A stretch of DNA of 64,000 nucleotides from Candidatus Mycolicibacterium alkanivorans (GCF_022760805.1 NZ_JAIVFL010000001.1:558001-622000), one strand, 5' to 3'. Positions 9,232-21,055 are shown, counted from the first letter of the stretch. The notes: generated by a model not told the origin, from the letters alone. Numbers and translations are program-made.

Positions 9232-11358
9232 ATGGCTGACAAGGCGAACACTTCCCAGACGGTGCGGACCGCTCCCGCCGCGAGCAGTCCTGCGGCGATA
9301 CGCAACGTCGTGCTCGTCGGCCCGTCCGGCGCCGGAAAGACCTCCCTGATCGAGGCGCTGTTGGTGTCCTCCGGTGTGCTCTCGCGGCCCGGCTCCGTCG
9401 TCGACGGCACCACGGTGTGCGACTTCGACGAGGGGGCCATCCGCCAACGGCGGTCGGTGGGCCTGGCGCTGGCCCCCGTTCCCCACGACGGCGTCAAGGT
9501 CAACCTGATCGACACCCCCGGCTACGCCGACTTCGTCGGCGAGTTGCGCGCCGGACTGCGGGCCGCGGACTGCGCGCTGTTCGTGATCGCGGCCAACGAA
9601 GGCGTCGACGAGCCCACGAAAGCGCTGTGGCACGAATGCGACGAGGTGGGCATGCCACGCGCCGTGGTGGTCACCAAACTGGACCACGCCAGGGCCGACT
9701 ACACCGGTGCACTGCGCGCCGCCCAGGACGCGTTCGGGGAGAAGGTTCTGCCGCTGTATCTTCCGACCGCCAATGGGTTGGTCGGGCTGCTGTCCCAGAA
9801 CCAGTACGACTACCGCGACGGAACCCGCAGCGTACATCCGCCCGATGATTCCTACGCCGGTCGGATCGAGGAGCACCGCGGCCGCCTCATCGAGGGGATC
9901 ATCGAGGAGTCCGAGGACGAGTCGCTCATGGAGCGCTTCCTCGGCGGCGAGACGATCGAGGAGGCGGTCCTCATCGGCGATCTTGAGAAGGCCGTCGCCC
10001 GAGGCTCGTTCTTCCCGGTCATCCCGGTGTGCAACGGCACCGGCGTCGGCACTGTCGAGTTGCTCGAGGTGGCCACCCGCGGTTTCCCGTCGCCGCCCGA
10101 ACACGTCCTGCCCGAAGTGTTCAACCCGCACGGCGTCGCACGCACCGGACTTGCCTGCGACCCGGCGGGGCCACTACTGGCCGAAGTGGTCAAGACGACG
10201 TCGGACCCCTACGTCGGTAGGGTGAGTCTGGTCCGGGTCTTCTCCGGCACCATCCGGCCCGACACGACAGTGCATGTGTCGGGCCACTTTTCGGCCTTCT
10301 TCGAGACCAACACCCACGCCGACCACGACGAGGACGAGCGCATCGGCACGCTGTCCTTCCCGCTCGGCAAGCACCAGCGGCCCGCGCAGCAGGTGGTGGC
10401 CGGAGACATCTGCGCCATCGGCCGGCTCAGCCGCGCCGAGACCGGGGACACGTTGTCGGACAAGACAGATCCACTGCTGCTGAAGCCCTGGACGATGCCC
10501 GAGCCGCTGCTGCCGGTGGCGATCCAGGCACACGCGAAGACCGACGAGGACAAGCTGTCGGTCGGCCTGCAGCGGCTGGCTGCCGAGGACCCGACGCTGC
10601 GCATCGAGCAGAACCCGGAGACCCACCAGGTCGTGTTGTGGTGCATGGGTGAGGCGCACTCCGGTGTGGTGCTCGATGCGCTGGCCAATCGCTACGGGGT
10701 GAATGTCGACACCGTCGATGTGCGAATCCCGTTGCGGGAAACGTTCATTGGCCCGTCGAAGGGACACGGCCGCCACGTCAAGCAGTCCGGCGGGCACGGG
10801 CAGTATGCGGTCTGCGATATCGAGGTGGAGCCGCTTTCCGAGGGCTCGGGTTTCGAGTTCGTCGACAAGCTGGTCGGCGGCGCCGTGCCGCGGCAGTTCG
10901 TCCCGAGCGTGGAGAAGGGTGTGCGGGCCCAGATGGAGAAGGGTGTGCACGCCGGGTATCCCGTGGTGGACATCAAGGTGACGCTGGTCGACGGCAAGGC
11001 ACACAGCGTCGACTCCTCGGACATGGCCTTCCAGATGGCCGGCGCCCTCGCGTTGCGGGAGGCGGCGGCCGTGACCCGGATAGCATTGCTCGAGCCGGTC
11101 GACGAGGTCAGCATCGAGGTGCCCGACGACCTCGTCGGCGCCGTCATGGGTGATCTGTCCGCACGGCGGGGTCGGGTCCTGGGCACCGAGCAGGCCGGCG
11201 AGAGCCATGCGGTCATCCGTGCAGAGCTGCCGCAGGTGGAACTGATCCGTTATGCGATCGATCTGCGCAGCCTGACCCACGGGGCGGCGTCGTTCACGCG
11301 GTCGTTCGTGCGATACGAACCGATGCCGGAATCGGCGGCGGCCAAGGTACAGGTCTGA
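9232..11358 (+). CDS. fusA2: Elongation factor G-like protein FusA2
   Basis: Translational GTPase paralogue of EF-G, like Rv0120c. The 708 residues hold a P-loop GPSGAGKT (30-37), DTPG (94-97) and TKLD (148-151, in place of NKxD), then EF-G domains II to V. The family to which it belongs does not replace canonical EF-G in elongation; its role in mycobacteria is unsettled. The ATG at 9232 has GGAGG 6 nt upstream, better than an upstream in-frame start at 9208. Confidence 0.9.
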   Translation: MADKANTSQTVRTAPAASSPAAIRNVVLVGPSGAGKTSLIEALLVSSGVLSRPGSVVDGTTVCDFDEGAIRQRRSVGLALAPVPHDGVKVNLIDTPGYADFVGELRAGLRAADCALFVIAANEGVDEPTKALWHECDEVGMPRAVVVTKLDHARADYTGALRAAQDAFGEKVLPLYLPTANGLVGLLSQNQYDYRDGTRSVHPPDDSYAGRIEEHRGRLIEGIIEESEDESLMERFLGGETIEEAVLIGDLEKAVARGSFFPVIPVCNGTGVGTVELLEVATRGFPSPPEHVLPEVFNPHGVARTGLACDPAGPLLAEVVKTTSDPYVGRVSLVRVFSGTIRPDTTVHVSGHFSAFFETNTHADHDEDERIGTLSFPLGKHQRPAQQVVAGDICAIGRLSRAETGDTLSDKTDPLLLKPWTMPEPLLPVAIQAHAKTDEDKLSVGLQRLAAEDPTLRIEQNPETHQVVLWCMGEAHSGVVLDALANRYGVNVDTVDVRIPLRETFIGPSKGHGRHVKQSGGHGQYAVCDIEVEPLSEGSGFEFVDKLVGGAVPRQFVPSVEKGVRAQMEKGVHAGYPVVDIKVTLVDGKAHSVDSSDMAFQMAGALALREAAAVTRIALLEPVDEVSIEVPDDLVGAVMGDLSARRGRVLGTEQAGESHAVIRAELPQVELIRYAIDLRSLTHGAASFTRSFVRYEPMPESAAAKVQV

Positions 11359-11412
11359 GGCAGGTACTCGGCCCCGGCCGCGAAATCGACGCCCAGTCTG
11401 GCGCCAGACGAT

Positions 11413-11432
11413 TATGTATGGTTGCATACATA
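11413..11432. promoter_or_regulatory. Palindromic TetR operator
   Basis: TATGTATG-GTTG-CATACATA is a perfect 8-bp inverted repeat with a 4-bp spacer, ending 3 bp before the TetR start codon. The size and position are typical of an autoregulatory TetR-family operator. It probably controls the regulator and the molybdopterin oxidoreductase behind it. Confidence 0.7.
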
Positions 11433-11435
11433 CGC

Positions 11436-11993
11436 ATGGCGAGCCCCCGTGAACGCATGGTTGCCTCGGCCGCGCTGCTCATCCGCGAGCGCGGCGCACA
11501 AGCGACGGCGATCGCGGACGTCCTCGAGCACAGCGGGGCCCCGCGGGGCTCTGCCTACCACTACTTCCCCGGTGGTCGCACCCAATTGCTCTGCGAGGCA
11601 ATCGATTACACCGCCGATTACGTGGCGGCCAAGTTTGAGAAGGCCGCCAGCGGTGCTGACCTGCTGGACGGGATGCTCAGCTTCTACCGCAAGAACCTTG
11701 TCGAGACCGACTACCGAGCCGGCTGCCCCGCGCTAGCCGTCGCTGTCGAAGCCGGCGAACCGGACTCCCCCGCCCCGGTTCTCGATCGTGCCGCCGCAAC
11801 ATTCGAGCGCTGGAACGGCCTGATCGCCCAGCGGTTCGTCGCCGACGGGATGCCCGCCGAGCGGGCCAAGGATCTCGCCGTGTTCGTGACCGCCTCCCTG
11901 GAGGGCGCCATCGTGCTCGCGCGCGCGGCCCGCGACATCGCGCCTCTCGACGTCGTCCACCGACAGCTACGCCGCCTGCTCGAGGCCGGCTAG
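11436..11993 (+). CDS. TetR-family transcriptional regulator
   Basis: 185 residues with an N-terminal TetR helix-turn-helix (about 8-50, including AIADVLEHSGAPRGSAYHYF) and an all-helical ligand domain of the YxaF/LmrA-like type. ATG 11436 is preferred over 11418 because the latter lies inside the perfect operator palindrome. The transcript may be nearly leaderless. It ends 13 bp before the molybdopterin oxidoreductase, so the two form an operon, and the regulator probably represses that enzyme until its substrate or a related compound binds. Confidence 0.88.
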   Translation: MASPRERMVASAALLIRERGAQATAIADVLEHSGAPRGSAYHYFPGGRTQLLCEAIDYTADYVAAKFEKAASGADLLDGMLSFYRKNLVETDYRAGCPALAVAVEAGEPDSPAPVLDRAAATFERWNGLIAQRFVADGMPAERAKDLAVFVTASLEGAIVLARAARDIAPLDVVHRQLRRLLEAG

Positions 11994-12006
11994 AGAAGGA
12001 GCCCCA

Positions 12007-14259
<2,253 letters not shown>

Positions 14260-14266
14260 CAGTCCG

Positions 14267-15802
14267 CTAGCGGAAGCTCAGGACCTCGTCACCCCACGCC
14301 ATCCGGGCGCGCTTGTCGACGTCGTACACCAGCCGGTCCCGCTCGTTGATGAGCAGACAGGGTCGGTCGGTCAACTGGTAGGGCAGCCATTCCGGTTCGC
14401 CCTCCAAGCCGACGGGCTTGGCGTGGGTGGCGAAGTTGACCCACCGCGTCTGCACCCGCTTGGACACCGCCCTGGCCACCTTGGCGCCACCGAGTCGCAG
14501 CGAATGGTCGCCGGGACCGCCCAGGTTGCCCCACACGTATCCCAATTCCGTTGCGTGCGCGGCACCTACGAGCAGCAGCTTCAGCAGCGGGGTGGCGTAG
14601 TCGAACCGGTAGAGGTAAACCGGCGCCACCGAACTGTGCCCCTCGGCAAGCCATACCGACGGCATCCGGAAGCCGACGTCACTGGCAATGCTCAGACCCT
14701 TGGCGCGGCCACCCATCTTGGCGTAGGCGGCGCCCAGCCGTTCCTCGGTCGGCAGTTGCAGGTCGGGTTGTTCGGCGGCGATCTGGTCGAACATCGACGT
14801 GATCGCCTTAGGGGTGATCGGCATCAACGGCGACCGCATCAGCTTGAACAGGGCGGCCTCTTGCTTGTTGGTGCCGATGATCAGCGGGACCGGATGGGAT
14901 CTGCCCTCCCGCGCCATTTTCACGGGGTAGTCCGGCAGTATGTCGCCGTCCACGAACGGAACGAATGCCAACGTTCCGGGATTGCGCACGGGGACTTCGT
15001 CGAAGAGTTTCTTGGTCGCCGCGATGAGCGTGGGCACCGGCACCTGACGCAGTTGGTTCACCTCGCCGGTTGTCATGCCCAACTCGTGAAGCATCGCGTT
15101 GACCATCACTTCGGCACGCCCACGGTCGTAGACCGATGTCGCGGGAGAACTCTGCGCGATGGCGGCGGAGAAGAGGCCCCTGGCAGCCGGGACGGCAAGC
15201 AGGGTGGTCACCAAACCGGCGCCGGCCGACTCACCGAAGAGCGTCACCCGGTCGGGGTCGCCGCCGAACGCGGCGATGTTGTCCTGAACCCACTGCAAGA
15301 CGGCCAGGACGTCGCGCAGTCCGATGTTCGAGTCGAACGTGCTGGCGGGTCGGTTCAAGACGGAGAGATCCAGAAAACCGAACGCGCCCAGCCGATAGTT
15401 CACCGTGACGACCACGACGTCGCCGCTGCCGGCCAGTTGGTTCCCGTCGTAGAAGGGTTGACTACCCGACCCGAGCACGTATGCCCCGCCGTGCAGCCAG
15501 ACCATCACCGGTTTGCCCTCGGCACCCGCGGGAGCCCAGATGTTCAGCGTCAGGCAGTCCTCGTCCTGGCGGGCGCCGAGGTCGAGGGGAATGCCGGGCA
15601 GCGGGGGCTGGGGGCAGGCGCAGCCGAACGCGGTGGCGTCGGCCACCTCGGTCCACGGTTCGGGTGGCACCGGTGCCCGAAACCGCAGATCGCCGACGGG
15701 CGGCGCCGCGTACCGGATGCCCTTGAACACGTTGACCCAGCCGCGGTCGATGCCGCGAACCGGGCCGTACTTGGTGTCGACGACAGGCTCGCTACGCGCC
15801 AT
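14267..15802 (-). CDS. Type B carboxylesterase
   Basis: 511-residue alpha/beta hydrolase of the carboxylesterase type B family. Oxyanion loop HGGAY at 104-108, nucleophile Ser192 in FGESAGAG; the EDCLTLNIW motif at 81-89 is the second family signature. No signal peptide. It hydrolyses carboxylic esters; natural substrate unknown. The ATG at 15802 (MARSEPVVDTKYG) with AGGGGG upstream is preferred to a longer frame that would add non-homologous residues. Convergent with the molybdopterin oxidoreductase, 7 bp apart. Confidence 0.9.
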   Translation of the reverse strand: MARSEPVVDTKYGPVRGIDRGWVNVFKGIRYAAPPVGDLRFRAPVPPEPWTEVADATAFGCACPQPPLPGIPLDLGARQDEDCLTLNIWAPAGAEGKPVMVWLHGGAYVLGSGSQPFYDGNQLAGSGDVVVVTVNYRLGAFGFLDLSVLNRPASTFDSNIGLRDVLAVLQWVQDNIAAFGGDPDRVTLFGESAGAGLVTTLLAVPAARGLFSAAIAQSSPATSVYDRGRAEVMVNAMLHELGMTTGEVNQLRQVPVPTLIAATKKLFDEVPVRNPGTLAFVPFVDGDILPDYPVKMAREGRSHPVPLIIGTNKQEAALFKLMRSPLMPITPKAITSMFDQIAAEQPDLQLPTEERLGAAYAKMGGRAKGLSIASDVGFRMPSVWLAEGHSSVAPVYLYRFDYATPLLKLLLVGAAHATELGYVWGNLGGPGDHSLRLGGAKVARAVSKRVQTRWVNFATHAKPVGLEGEPEWLPYQLTDRPCLLINERDRLVYDVDKRARMAWGDEVLSFR

Positions 15803-15974
15803 GGCGATCGCCCCCTTCGATCCGGTAAACCAGAGTACCGGTCCGCCTCCCGCGCCAAGCTCGAGGCGCTGTGCGTCCGGCGCGGGCAGCGCATCATGCT
15901 GCTGGCCCACAATAGCCCGGACTGGGCTGGCGCTCGCTGGGTCGCGTCGAACAGGTGACTAGCATCAGCCACCG

Positions 15975-16367
15975 ATGAGAGCCATCGTGTTGCTGGCGCA
16001 GAGCGGCCAGTTGGACAAGAACGGGACGGTCCACACCCTGGGTCTGGGCTGGACCACCAGCGAGACCCCGACGCCGCAGCATGTGCTGATCGTGTTCGTC
16101 GAAGTCCAATGGTCCGAGCTGGGGACCTCGTTCCCGATCCGCGCCGAGCTCGTCGATAGCGACGGCGCCCGGGTGGCCCAGACCGAGGAGAACACCATCA
16201 AAGCCCGCCGCCACCCGGTGCACCCCGAGGGCACTCCGGTCACCATTCCGTTCATCGCGACCATCCCGCCGCTGAACCTCGAGGTCGGCGAGCGCTACCA
16301 GTGGCGGGTGACCATCGGCGGCGAGATGCACGAGGACTGGCTCGCCGGGTTCACCGTCACCGAGTAG
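15975..16367 (+). CDS. DUF6941-like hypothetical protein
   Basis: 130 residues (MRAIVLLAQSGQLDKNGTVH to GFTVTE), predicted all-beta, resembling the small DUF6941 proteins found widely in actinobacteria. These have no known function; the alternating strands suggest an immunoglobulin-like sandwich. No signal peptide or membrane segment. It is divergent from the esterase gene, with a 172-bp promoter region between them. Confidence 0.7.
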   Translation: MRAIVLLAQSGQLDKNGTVHTLGLGWTTSETPTPQHVLIVFVEVQWSELGTSFPIRAELVDSDGARVAQTEENTIKARRHPVHPEGTPVTIPFIATIPPLNLEVGERYQWRVTIGGEMHEDWLAGFTVTE

Positions 16368-16498
16368 CACCGATCTGCCGGGCCAATCTGCTGACACCGG
16401 GGCCGTCGAGGTCCATCAGCGCGGCCGGCCGCGCGCCCAAAACCCCCGGTCACAGACCCACGGCAATGTCAGAAGAGCCCAATCCACTTTGTGCACAA

Positions 16499-16512
16499 GG
16501 GTCTTGATGCCC
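16499..16512. promoter_or_regulatory. Weak DosR-like box upstream of the flavodoxin gene
   Basis: GGGTCTTGATGCCC matches 10 of 14 core positions of the DosR consensus GGGACTWWAGTCCC and keeps the symmetric GGG/CCC ends. It is 137 bp before the flavodoxin start. Natural DosR boxes tolerate such mismatches, but this one is weak alone. Confidence 0.25.
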
Positions 16513-16648
16513 TACCGCCGCCCGGACTGCGGTGCTCAGATCTGACCGTAGAAATACACATCTGGCCGGGAATGCCGTCGCGGGCGTGCCGGATGCAAAA
16601 CAGCCGTATTGGATGCGGTTGAAATGCTTGTGGCACAGGAGGATTGGA

Positions 16649-17131
16649 ATGAAGGCACTAATCATCTGCGTTTCGGTGTCGAACGGCAGTACGCGCCGCG
16701 TGGCCGATCGGATGGCTGAGGTTCTCTCCGCCGAACTCGTCGAACCGGAGGGTGTCGACGTTGATCAGATCACGCAATATGACCTCGTCGGATTCGGATC
16801 GGGCGTCTATTTCATGTCCGCGCATCCGAGGCTATGGCGACTCGTCTGCCGGCTGCCTCATGTCGAGGGAATCCCCGCATTCACGTTCTTCACCAGCGGA
16901 GCCGCCGAGCTCCCATTGGTGGGCTACAGCCGGCCGATCCGTTGGGGAATCGCCCGGAGGGGTTTCCGGGTGCTCGATTCGTACTCCTGCCGCGGGTTGG
17001 ACACGGTGGGCCCGCTGGGCTGGGTCGGCGGGGTCAACAAAGGCCACCCGAACGACGACGATTTGGACGCGGCCGCTGCGTTCGCCATTCGGGTGCGCAA
17101 CCAAATCCGGCCTCCCGAAGCCGCCAGCTGA
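16649..17131 (+). CDS. Flavodoxin-family protein
   Basis: 160 residues with the flavodoxin fold. The phosphate-binding loop VSVSNGSTRRVADRM lies at residues 8-22, and the FGSGVYFMSAHPRLW and FFTSGAAE stretches form the flavin-facing loops. It would bind FMN and act as a low-potential electron carrier or as a HemG-like quinone-dependent oxidase. AGGAGG sits 6 nt before the ATG. A DosR-like box upstream and an Hsp20 gene with a better box downstream suggest hypoxic expression, by inference. Confidence 0.82.
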   Translation: MKALIICVSVSNGSTRRVADRMAEVLSAELVEPEGVDVDQITQYDLVGFGSGVYFMSAHPRLWRLVCRLPHVEGIPAFTFFTSGAAELPLVGYSRPIRWGIARRGFRVLDSYSCRGLDTVGPLGWVGGVNKGHPNDDDLDAAAAFAIRVRNQIRPPEAAS

Positions 17132-17134
17132 GCG

Positions 17135-18917
17135 ATGCCGGCCGACGAACGTGCCGCCCGCGTTCTTGCATTGGTACAACGACTTGCTGCCGAAGTGCAC
17201 CCGAGTGGCCCGTCGCTGCCCGTCACGTTCGACAGCCAGTTCGACGATCTCGGAATCGGCAGCCTCGAACTGGCTGAGCTGCTGTTGCGTGTCCAGAACG
17301 CGTTCGGCGTAACGCTGCCCGCCCATGTGTTGGGCAGCGCGGAGACACCCCGCGACCTGCTCCGTGCCCCTCGAGGGGCAGTCCGGCTCGGTCACTCGAA
17401 CCGGCTTCCGTGCTTGTGTCTGACCAAAATCGATGACGCCGAACTGAACGAACTCGACCTCAGTTCATGGCGGTTGGCATTCAATGGCGCCGAACCCGTC
17501 AGCGCGAGAACTGTGGAGCGCTTCATCGAACGGTTCAGAGCCTTCGGCTTCCGGCCGGAGACGATGACACCGGTATACGGACTGGCTGAATCCTCGGTGG
17601 GACTTGCCTTTCCGCCGCTCGGACGCGCGCCGCTCATCGACCGCTTGGACCGCGGCATCTTCGTGCGGTCCGGGCGGGCTGAGTCATCGAAACCGGGTGA
17701 TCCCGAGGCCTTGTCCTCGTCGCCTGCGGACACCCCCGCCGGGCCACCAGATCCGCATCGTCGACCTCGTCGGCCTCGAGCTCGGTGACCGTCAGGAGGG
17801 CCGCATCGAGTTCCGTGGTCCTCCGCAACCAGCGGATACCTCAACAACCCCGATGCGACACAAAGACTGTTCGACGGCAGCTGGCGCGACACCGGCGACC
17901 TCGGCTACATCGCCGAGGGCGACCCCTACCTCACAGGTCGGGTCAAAGACGTCATCATCCGGGCCGGCCGCAAACTGCATCCGGCCGAACTCGAAGAGGC
18001 GGTCGGAAACCTCGACGATGCCCGCAAAGGCTGCGTCGCGGTGTTCGCCAGTGCCGATCCGGCGGGGGGATCCGAGCGGCTCGTTGTGGTGGCCGAAACC
18101 CGGGCCACCGGCGCCGATGCAAAGAAGGCGTTACGGGCCGTGATCACGGCGACGACAGTGGACCTGCTCGGCCTGGCCCCCGACGACGTGGTGCTGGCCC
18201 CGCCGGGCGCCGTGCTCAAGACCTCGAGCGGAAAGATCAGGCGCACCGCTTGCCGAGAACTCTACGAGCAGGGCAAGATCGGCGCTCCCGTGGCCCCGCT
18301 GTGGTGGGAGCTGGCCCGGATTCGGCTGCGCGGACTCGCCACATCGGCACGTCGCGCCCGTGGGCGCGCCGCCGCTGTCGGGTTCGCCGCCTACGCACCA
18401 ACACTGTTCACGGTCCTAGGCCTGGGCGTGATCGCCCTGCTGGCGGTGCTGCCGCGGATGCGTGGCGGTGGCGGACGGTGCGCGGTGCAGCGCGGTTGCT
18501 GGCCCGCCTGACCCGGACGCCGATCACCGTGCACGGCCTCGACCATCTATCCAGCGGGCCATGCATCGTGGTTGCCAAGCGGAACGACGGCGGCAGAACG
18601 GCTGTGAGTACCAACCCGTCGAGCCAACTCGGGTGGTTCCCGGAGGCACGCCTATCCCCGGTGACCGGAGTGCGCCCATTTCACTTGGGCGCCTTCGTCG
18701 TCGCCGCCCAAGCTGGGACACCAGTCCTCCCGCTCGGAATTCGCGGAACCCGCCAGATTCTCCGACCCGATCGTCGATTCCCGAACATGGCGGCATCGAC
18801 ATCGTCGCGGGCCAACCGATCACCCCGGCGGGCAGCGACTGGGCATCCGCCGTCCAACTGCGGGACACCGCGCGGCAACGGATCGTGCACCTCTCCGGAG
18901 AACCGGACATCGACTGA
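17135..18917 (+). pseudogene. Decayed acyl carrier/acyl-ACP ligase/acyltransferase gene
   Basis: Fragments of one large fusion protein remain in order. First comes an acyl carrier domain with the phosphopantetheine site GIGSLELAELLL (about 17240-17290). Next are the later parts of an AMP-binding ligase (MTPVYGLAESSVGLAFPP; DTGDLGYIAEGD; GRVKDVIIRAGRKLHPAEL; TSSGKIRRT). Last is a membrane-bound acyltransferase remnant (WRTVRGAARLLARLTRTPIT to LSGEPDID). The N-terminal half of the ligase is deleted. The frame changes at about 17705, 17735, 17820, 18470 and 18780, and the acyltransferase HX4D motif is lost. It cannot make a working enzyme. Confidence 0.8.
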
Positions 18918-19060
18918 CACGATCGCTGGCACGCGGCGCCAGGAAGGGCCCGCCGCCTGCCTGCACGTCTGCCCGTCAAGCACCAAGTGGCTCACCAACT
19001 TTCACTCCCGCCTCACCTGTGGGCCCGGCGGTGAACTCGCCCTTTCCGCCCTTCACCGAA

Positions 19061-19080
19061 CCGGGACTTTCGACCCTTCT
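19061..19080. promoter_or_regulatory. DosR-like box upstream of hsp20
   Basis: The core GGGACTTTCGACCC (19063-19076) matches 12 of 14 positions of the DosR consensus GGGACTWWAGTCCC. It lies about 90 bp before the Hsp20 start, like the boxes before hspX in M. tuberculosis. It suggests induction by hypoxia or nitric oxide. Confidence 0.55.
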
Positions 19081-19166
19081 GCCCGCCGGTCCAGCGCTGT
19101 GAGACTGAGGGGGTCGGCAACCAGGTCCGACCAACAAATCAAGCCTGATGCAACAAAAGGGGAATC

Positions 19167-19604
19167 ATGACCAACCTTCCCGAAAACCGGCACCCGCGGT
19201 CATTGCTGTCGGAGATCTCTGACCTCTTTACCGGTTTCCCTTCGTGGACCGGTGTTCGCCCCGGGCTGGGGCAAGGCCACCTCATCCGATTGGAAGATGA
19301 AGTGCAGGACGGGCACTACCTCGTCCGTGCCGAGATCCCCGGCGTCGATCCCGCTAAGGACGTTGCCATCACCGTGGCCAACGGCCTACTGACGATCAAG
19401 GCCGAACGCTCGGAGAAGAAGGAGGTCAACGGGCGCTCGGAGTTCTCATACGGCACGTTCGTCCGCACCCTCTCCCTGCCGGCCGGCGCCAACGAGGCCG
19501 ACATCAAGGCCAGCTATGACAAGGGGATCCTGACCGTCGACGTGGCGGTCCCGCAGCAAGCCGCGCCCACCGAGAGGCGGGTTCCGATCGAGACGGCTAG
19601 CTGA
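19167..19604 (+). CDS. Hsp20/alpha-crystallin small heat-shock protein
   Basis: 145-residue ATP-independent holdase that keeps unfolding proteins soluble. The alpha-crystallin domain spans about 40-132 (IRLEDEVQDGHYLVRAEIPG; GILTVDVAV), flanked by a short N-terminal arm with SLLSEISDLFTGFPSW and a C-terminal tail bearing the RRVPIE assembly motif. AAAAGGGGA precedes the ATG. It is monocistronic, with a DosR-like box upstream and a hairpin over the stop codon. Confidence 0.93.
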   Translation: MTNLPENRHPRSLLSEISDLFTGFPSWTGVRPGLGQGHLIRLEDEVQDGHYLVRAEIPGVDPAKDVAITVANGLLTIKAERSEKKEVNGRSEFSYGTFVRTLSLPAGANEADIKASYDKGILTVDVAVPQQAAPTERRVPIETAS

Positions 19605-19622
19605 CCACGACCGGGGGTGGTC
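19603..19622 (+). terminator. Hairpin at the hsp20 stop codon
   Basis: GACCAC and GTGGTC pair around the loop GACCGGGG, beginning within the stop codon. No T-tract follows, which is common for mycobacterial terminator candidates. It may end the hsp20 transcript before the convergent monooxygenase gene. Confidence 0.4.
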
Positions 19623-19754
19623 TCGGAGCCCCCGGCTTCGGGACCGCTCCGGTCCTCGGCACTGCGATAGCTCGGCGGCAAAGAACTTCGGGCTCTTGCG
19701 CCCTCGGCCAGGCTCCTCCAGAGCGCTGTACTCGCTCATGCTTCGGCGCTCCCG

Positions 19755-20963
19755 CTAGCGGCGGGCGAAGGCCGGTGCGCGCTCCGGGCGCACGCCCACA
19801 CCCACCACGTACGCCGGAATCACCGACAGCCACGGCAACCGCTCCAGCACGGCGACCAGGGCCGCCGGCGGGTTGCCGCTCTCGCCGCGCAGGATCGGGC
19901 CCACCAGCCGGCGGTGCATCACCCGCTGGACGGCCTGGGTGAGCGCGGTCGGCGGCAGGCGGCGCCGGCGGACTCGAGCAAGGTCGGCGTCGGTGACGTC
20001 GCGTCGGCGCAGCGGGTCGGCCAGCAATGTGGCCGCGCCCACCGCGTCCTGAACCGCGACGTTGATCCCGACACCGCCGACCGGGGACATGGCGTGCGCG
20101 GCGTCGCCGATGCACAGCAGGCCGTCGGTGTGCCAGCGCTGCAGCCGGTTGAGGCGCACGTCGAGGAACTTCACGTCGTCCATGGACGCCAGTGCCGCGA
20201 CCTCGGCCTCGGGGATCAGCGTGGCCAGTTCTGACTTGAACGCCTCGAGACCCTTGCTGCGCCGCTCACCGTCGGTGCCCTTGGGGATCAGGTAGGCGAT
20301 CTGGAAGTAGCCTTCGCGCGGGATCAAGATGAGCAGCCGGCCCGGCGCGGTGCGCGGAATCAGGGTGTACTCGGCGTCGTCGGCGCGCGGAAGCCGGAAC
20401 CACCACACGTCGAAGGGCACCGGATACTCCCGCGCCGCCAACCCGGCGGACTGCCGGACCACCGACCAGCGGCCGTCGCAGGCGACGGTCAGATCCGCCC
20501 GCAACTCCCCCTCGCCGGTCGGGGTGCGGTAGCGCACCCCGACCGTTCTGCCGCCCTCGGTCAGCAGGCCGGTGACCTCGTGCTCCATCCGCAACGAGAA
20601 CGTCGGCTCCGCCCGGCCGGCGTCGCCCAACAGGTCCAACAGATCCCACTGCGGCACCATCGCGATATAGGGGTGGGGCTGACGCAACCGGCGGAAGTCC
20701 ACCATCGTCAGTGACGTGCCATCAACGGTGAACGCCGCGTGGTCGACCTTGCTCTGCGGAAGGTCAGAGAACTGCGGCCACAGCCCGAGGTCGTCGAGCA
20801 GGCGCAGCGTGCTGGGATGCACTGTGTCGCCGCGGAAGTCACGCAAGAAGTCGGCGTGCTTCTCCAACACGGTCACCTCGACACCAGCCCGGGCGAGCAG
20901 CAGGCTGAGCACCATACCGGCGGGTCCCCCGCCGACGATCGCACAAGCCGTGGAGTCGGTCAT
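19755..20963 (-). CDS. FAD-dependent aromatic monooxygenase (class A flavoprotein)
   Basis: 402-residue p-hydroxybenzoate hydroxylase-type protein: GGGPAG dinucleotide motif at 11-16, ACDGRWSVVR (DG motif) at 161-170, and GDAAHAMSP (second FAD motif) at 286-294. It would use NAD(P)H and O2 to hydroxylate an organic, probably aromatic or polyketide, substrate that cannot be named from sequence. No neighbouring catabolic genes give a hint. It diverges from lutA with a 92-bp gap. Confidence 0.88.
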   Translation of the reverse strand: MTDSTACAIVGGGPAGMVLSLLLARAGVEVTVLEKHADFLRDFRGDTVHPSTLRLLDDLGLWPQFSDLPQSKVDHAAFTVDGTSLTMVDFRRLRQPHPYIAMVPQWDLLDLLGDAGRAEPTFSLRMEHEVTGLLTEGGRTVGVRYRTPTGEGELRADLTVACDGRWSVVRQSAGLAAREYPVPFDVWWFRLPRADDAEYTLIPRTAPGRLLILIPREGYFQIAYLIPKGTDGERRSKGLEAFKSELATLIPEAEVAALASMDDVKFLDVRLNRLQRWHTDGLLCIGDAAHAMSPVGGVGINVAVQDAVGAATLLADPLRRRDVTDADLARVRRRRLPPTALTQAVQRVMHRRLVGPILRGESGNPPAALVAVLERLPWLSVIPAYVVGVGVRPERAPAFARR

Positions 20964-21055
20964 ATCCCTACGCTAAACCTCGATGCGCTCCCCGATGATG
21001 ACCTTCCGCTCGAACGGCACTCCTCAGCGCCCGCGAAAGCCTTACGGTTGAGGCG

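Noticed and set aside
10174..11427. 417-codon open frame opposite fusA2
   Set aside because: Lies fully antisense to an intact EF-G-like gene and lacks any recognisable domain.
17135..18917. Frameshifts as sequencing errors
   Set aside because: Possible in principle, but large internal deletions accompany the shifts in this and other broken genes while all core genes are open, so real decay is more likely.
19446..19739. Minus-strand frame starting MSEYSALEEPGRGRK near the hsp20 end
   Set aside because: Most of it is antisense to the alpha-crystallin domain and no conserved features are visible.
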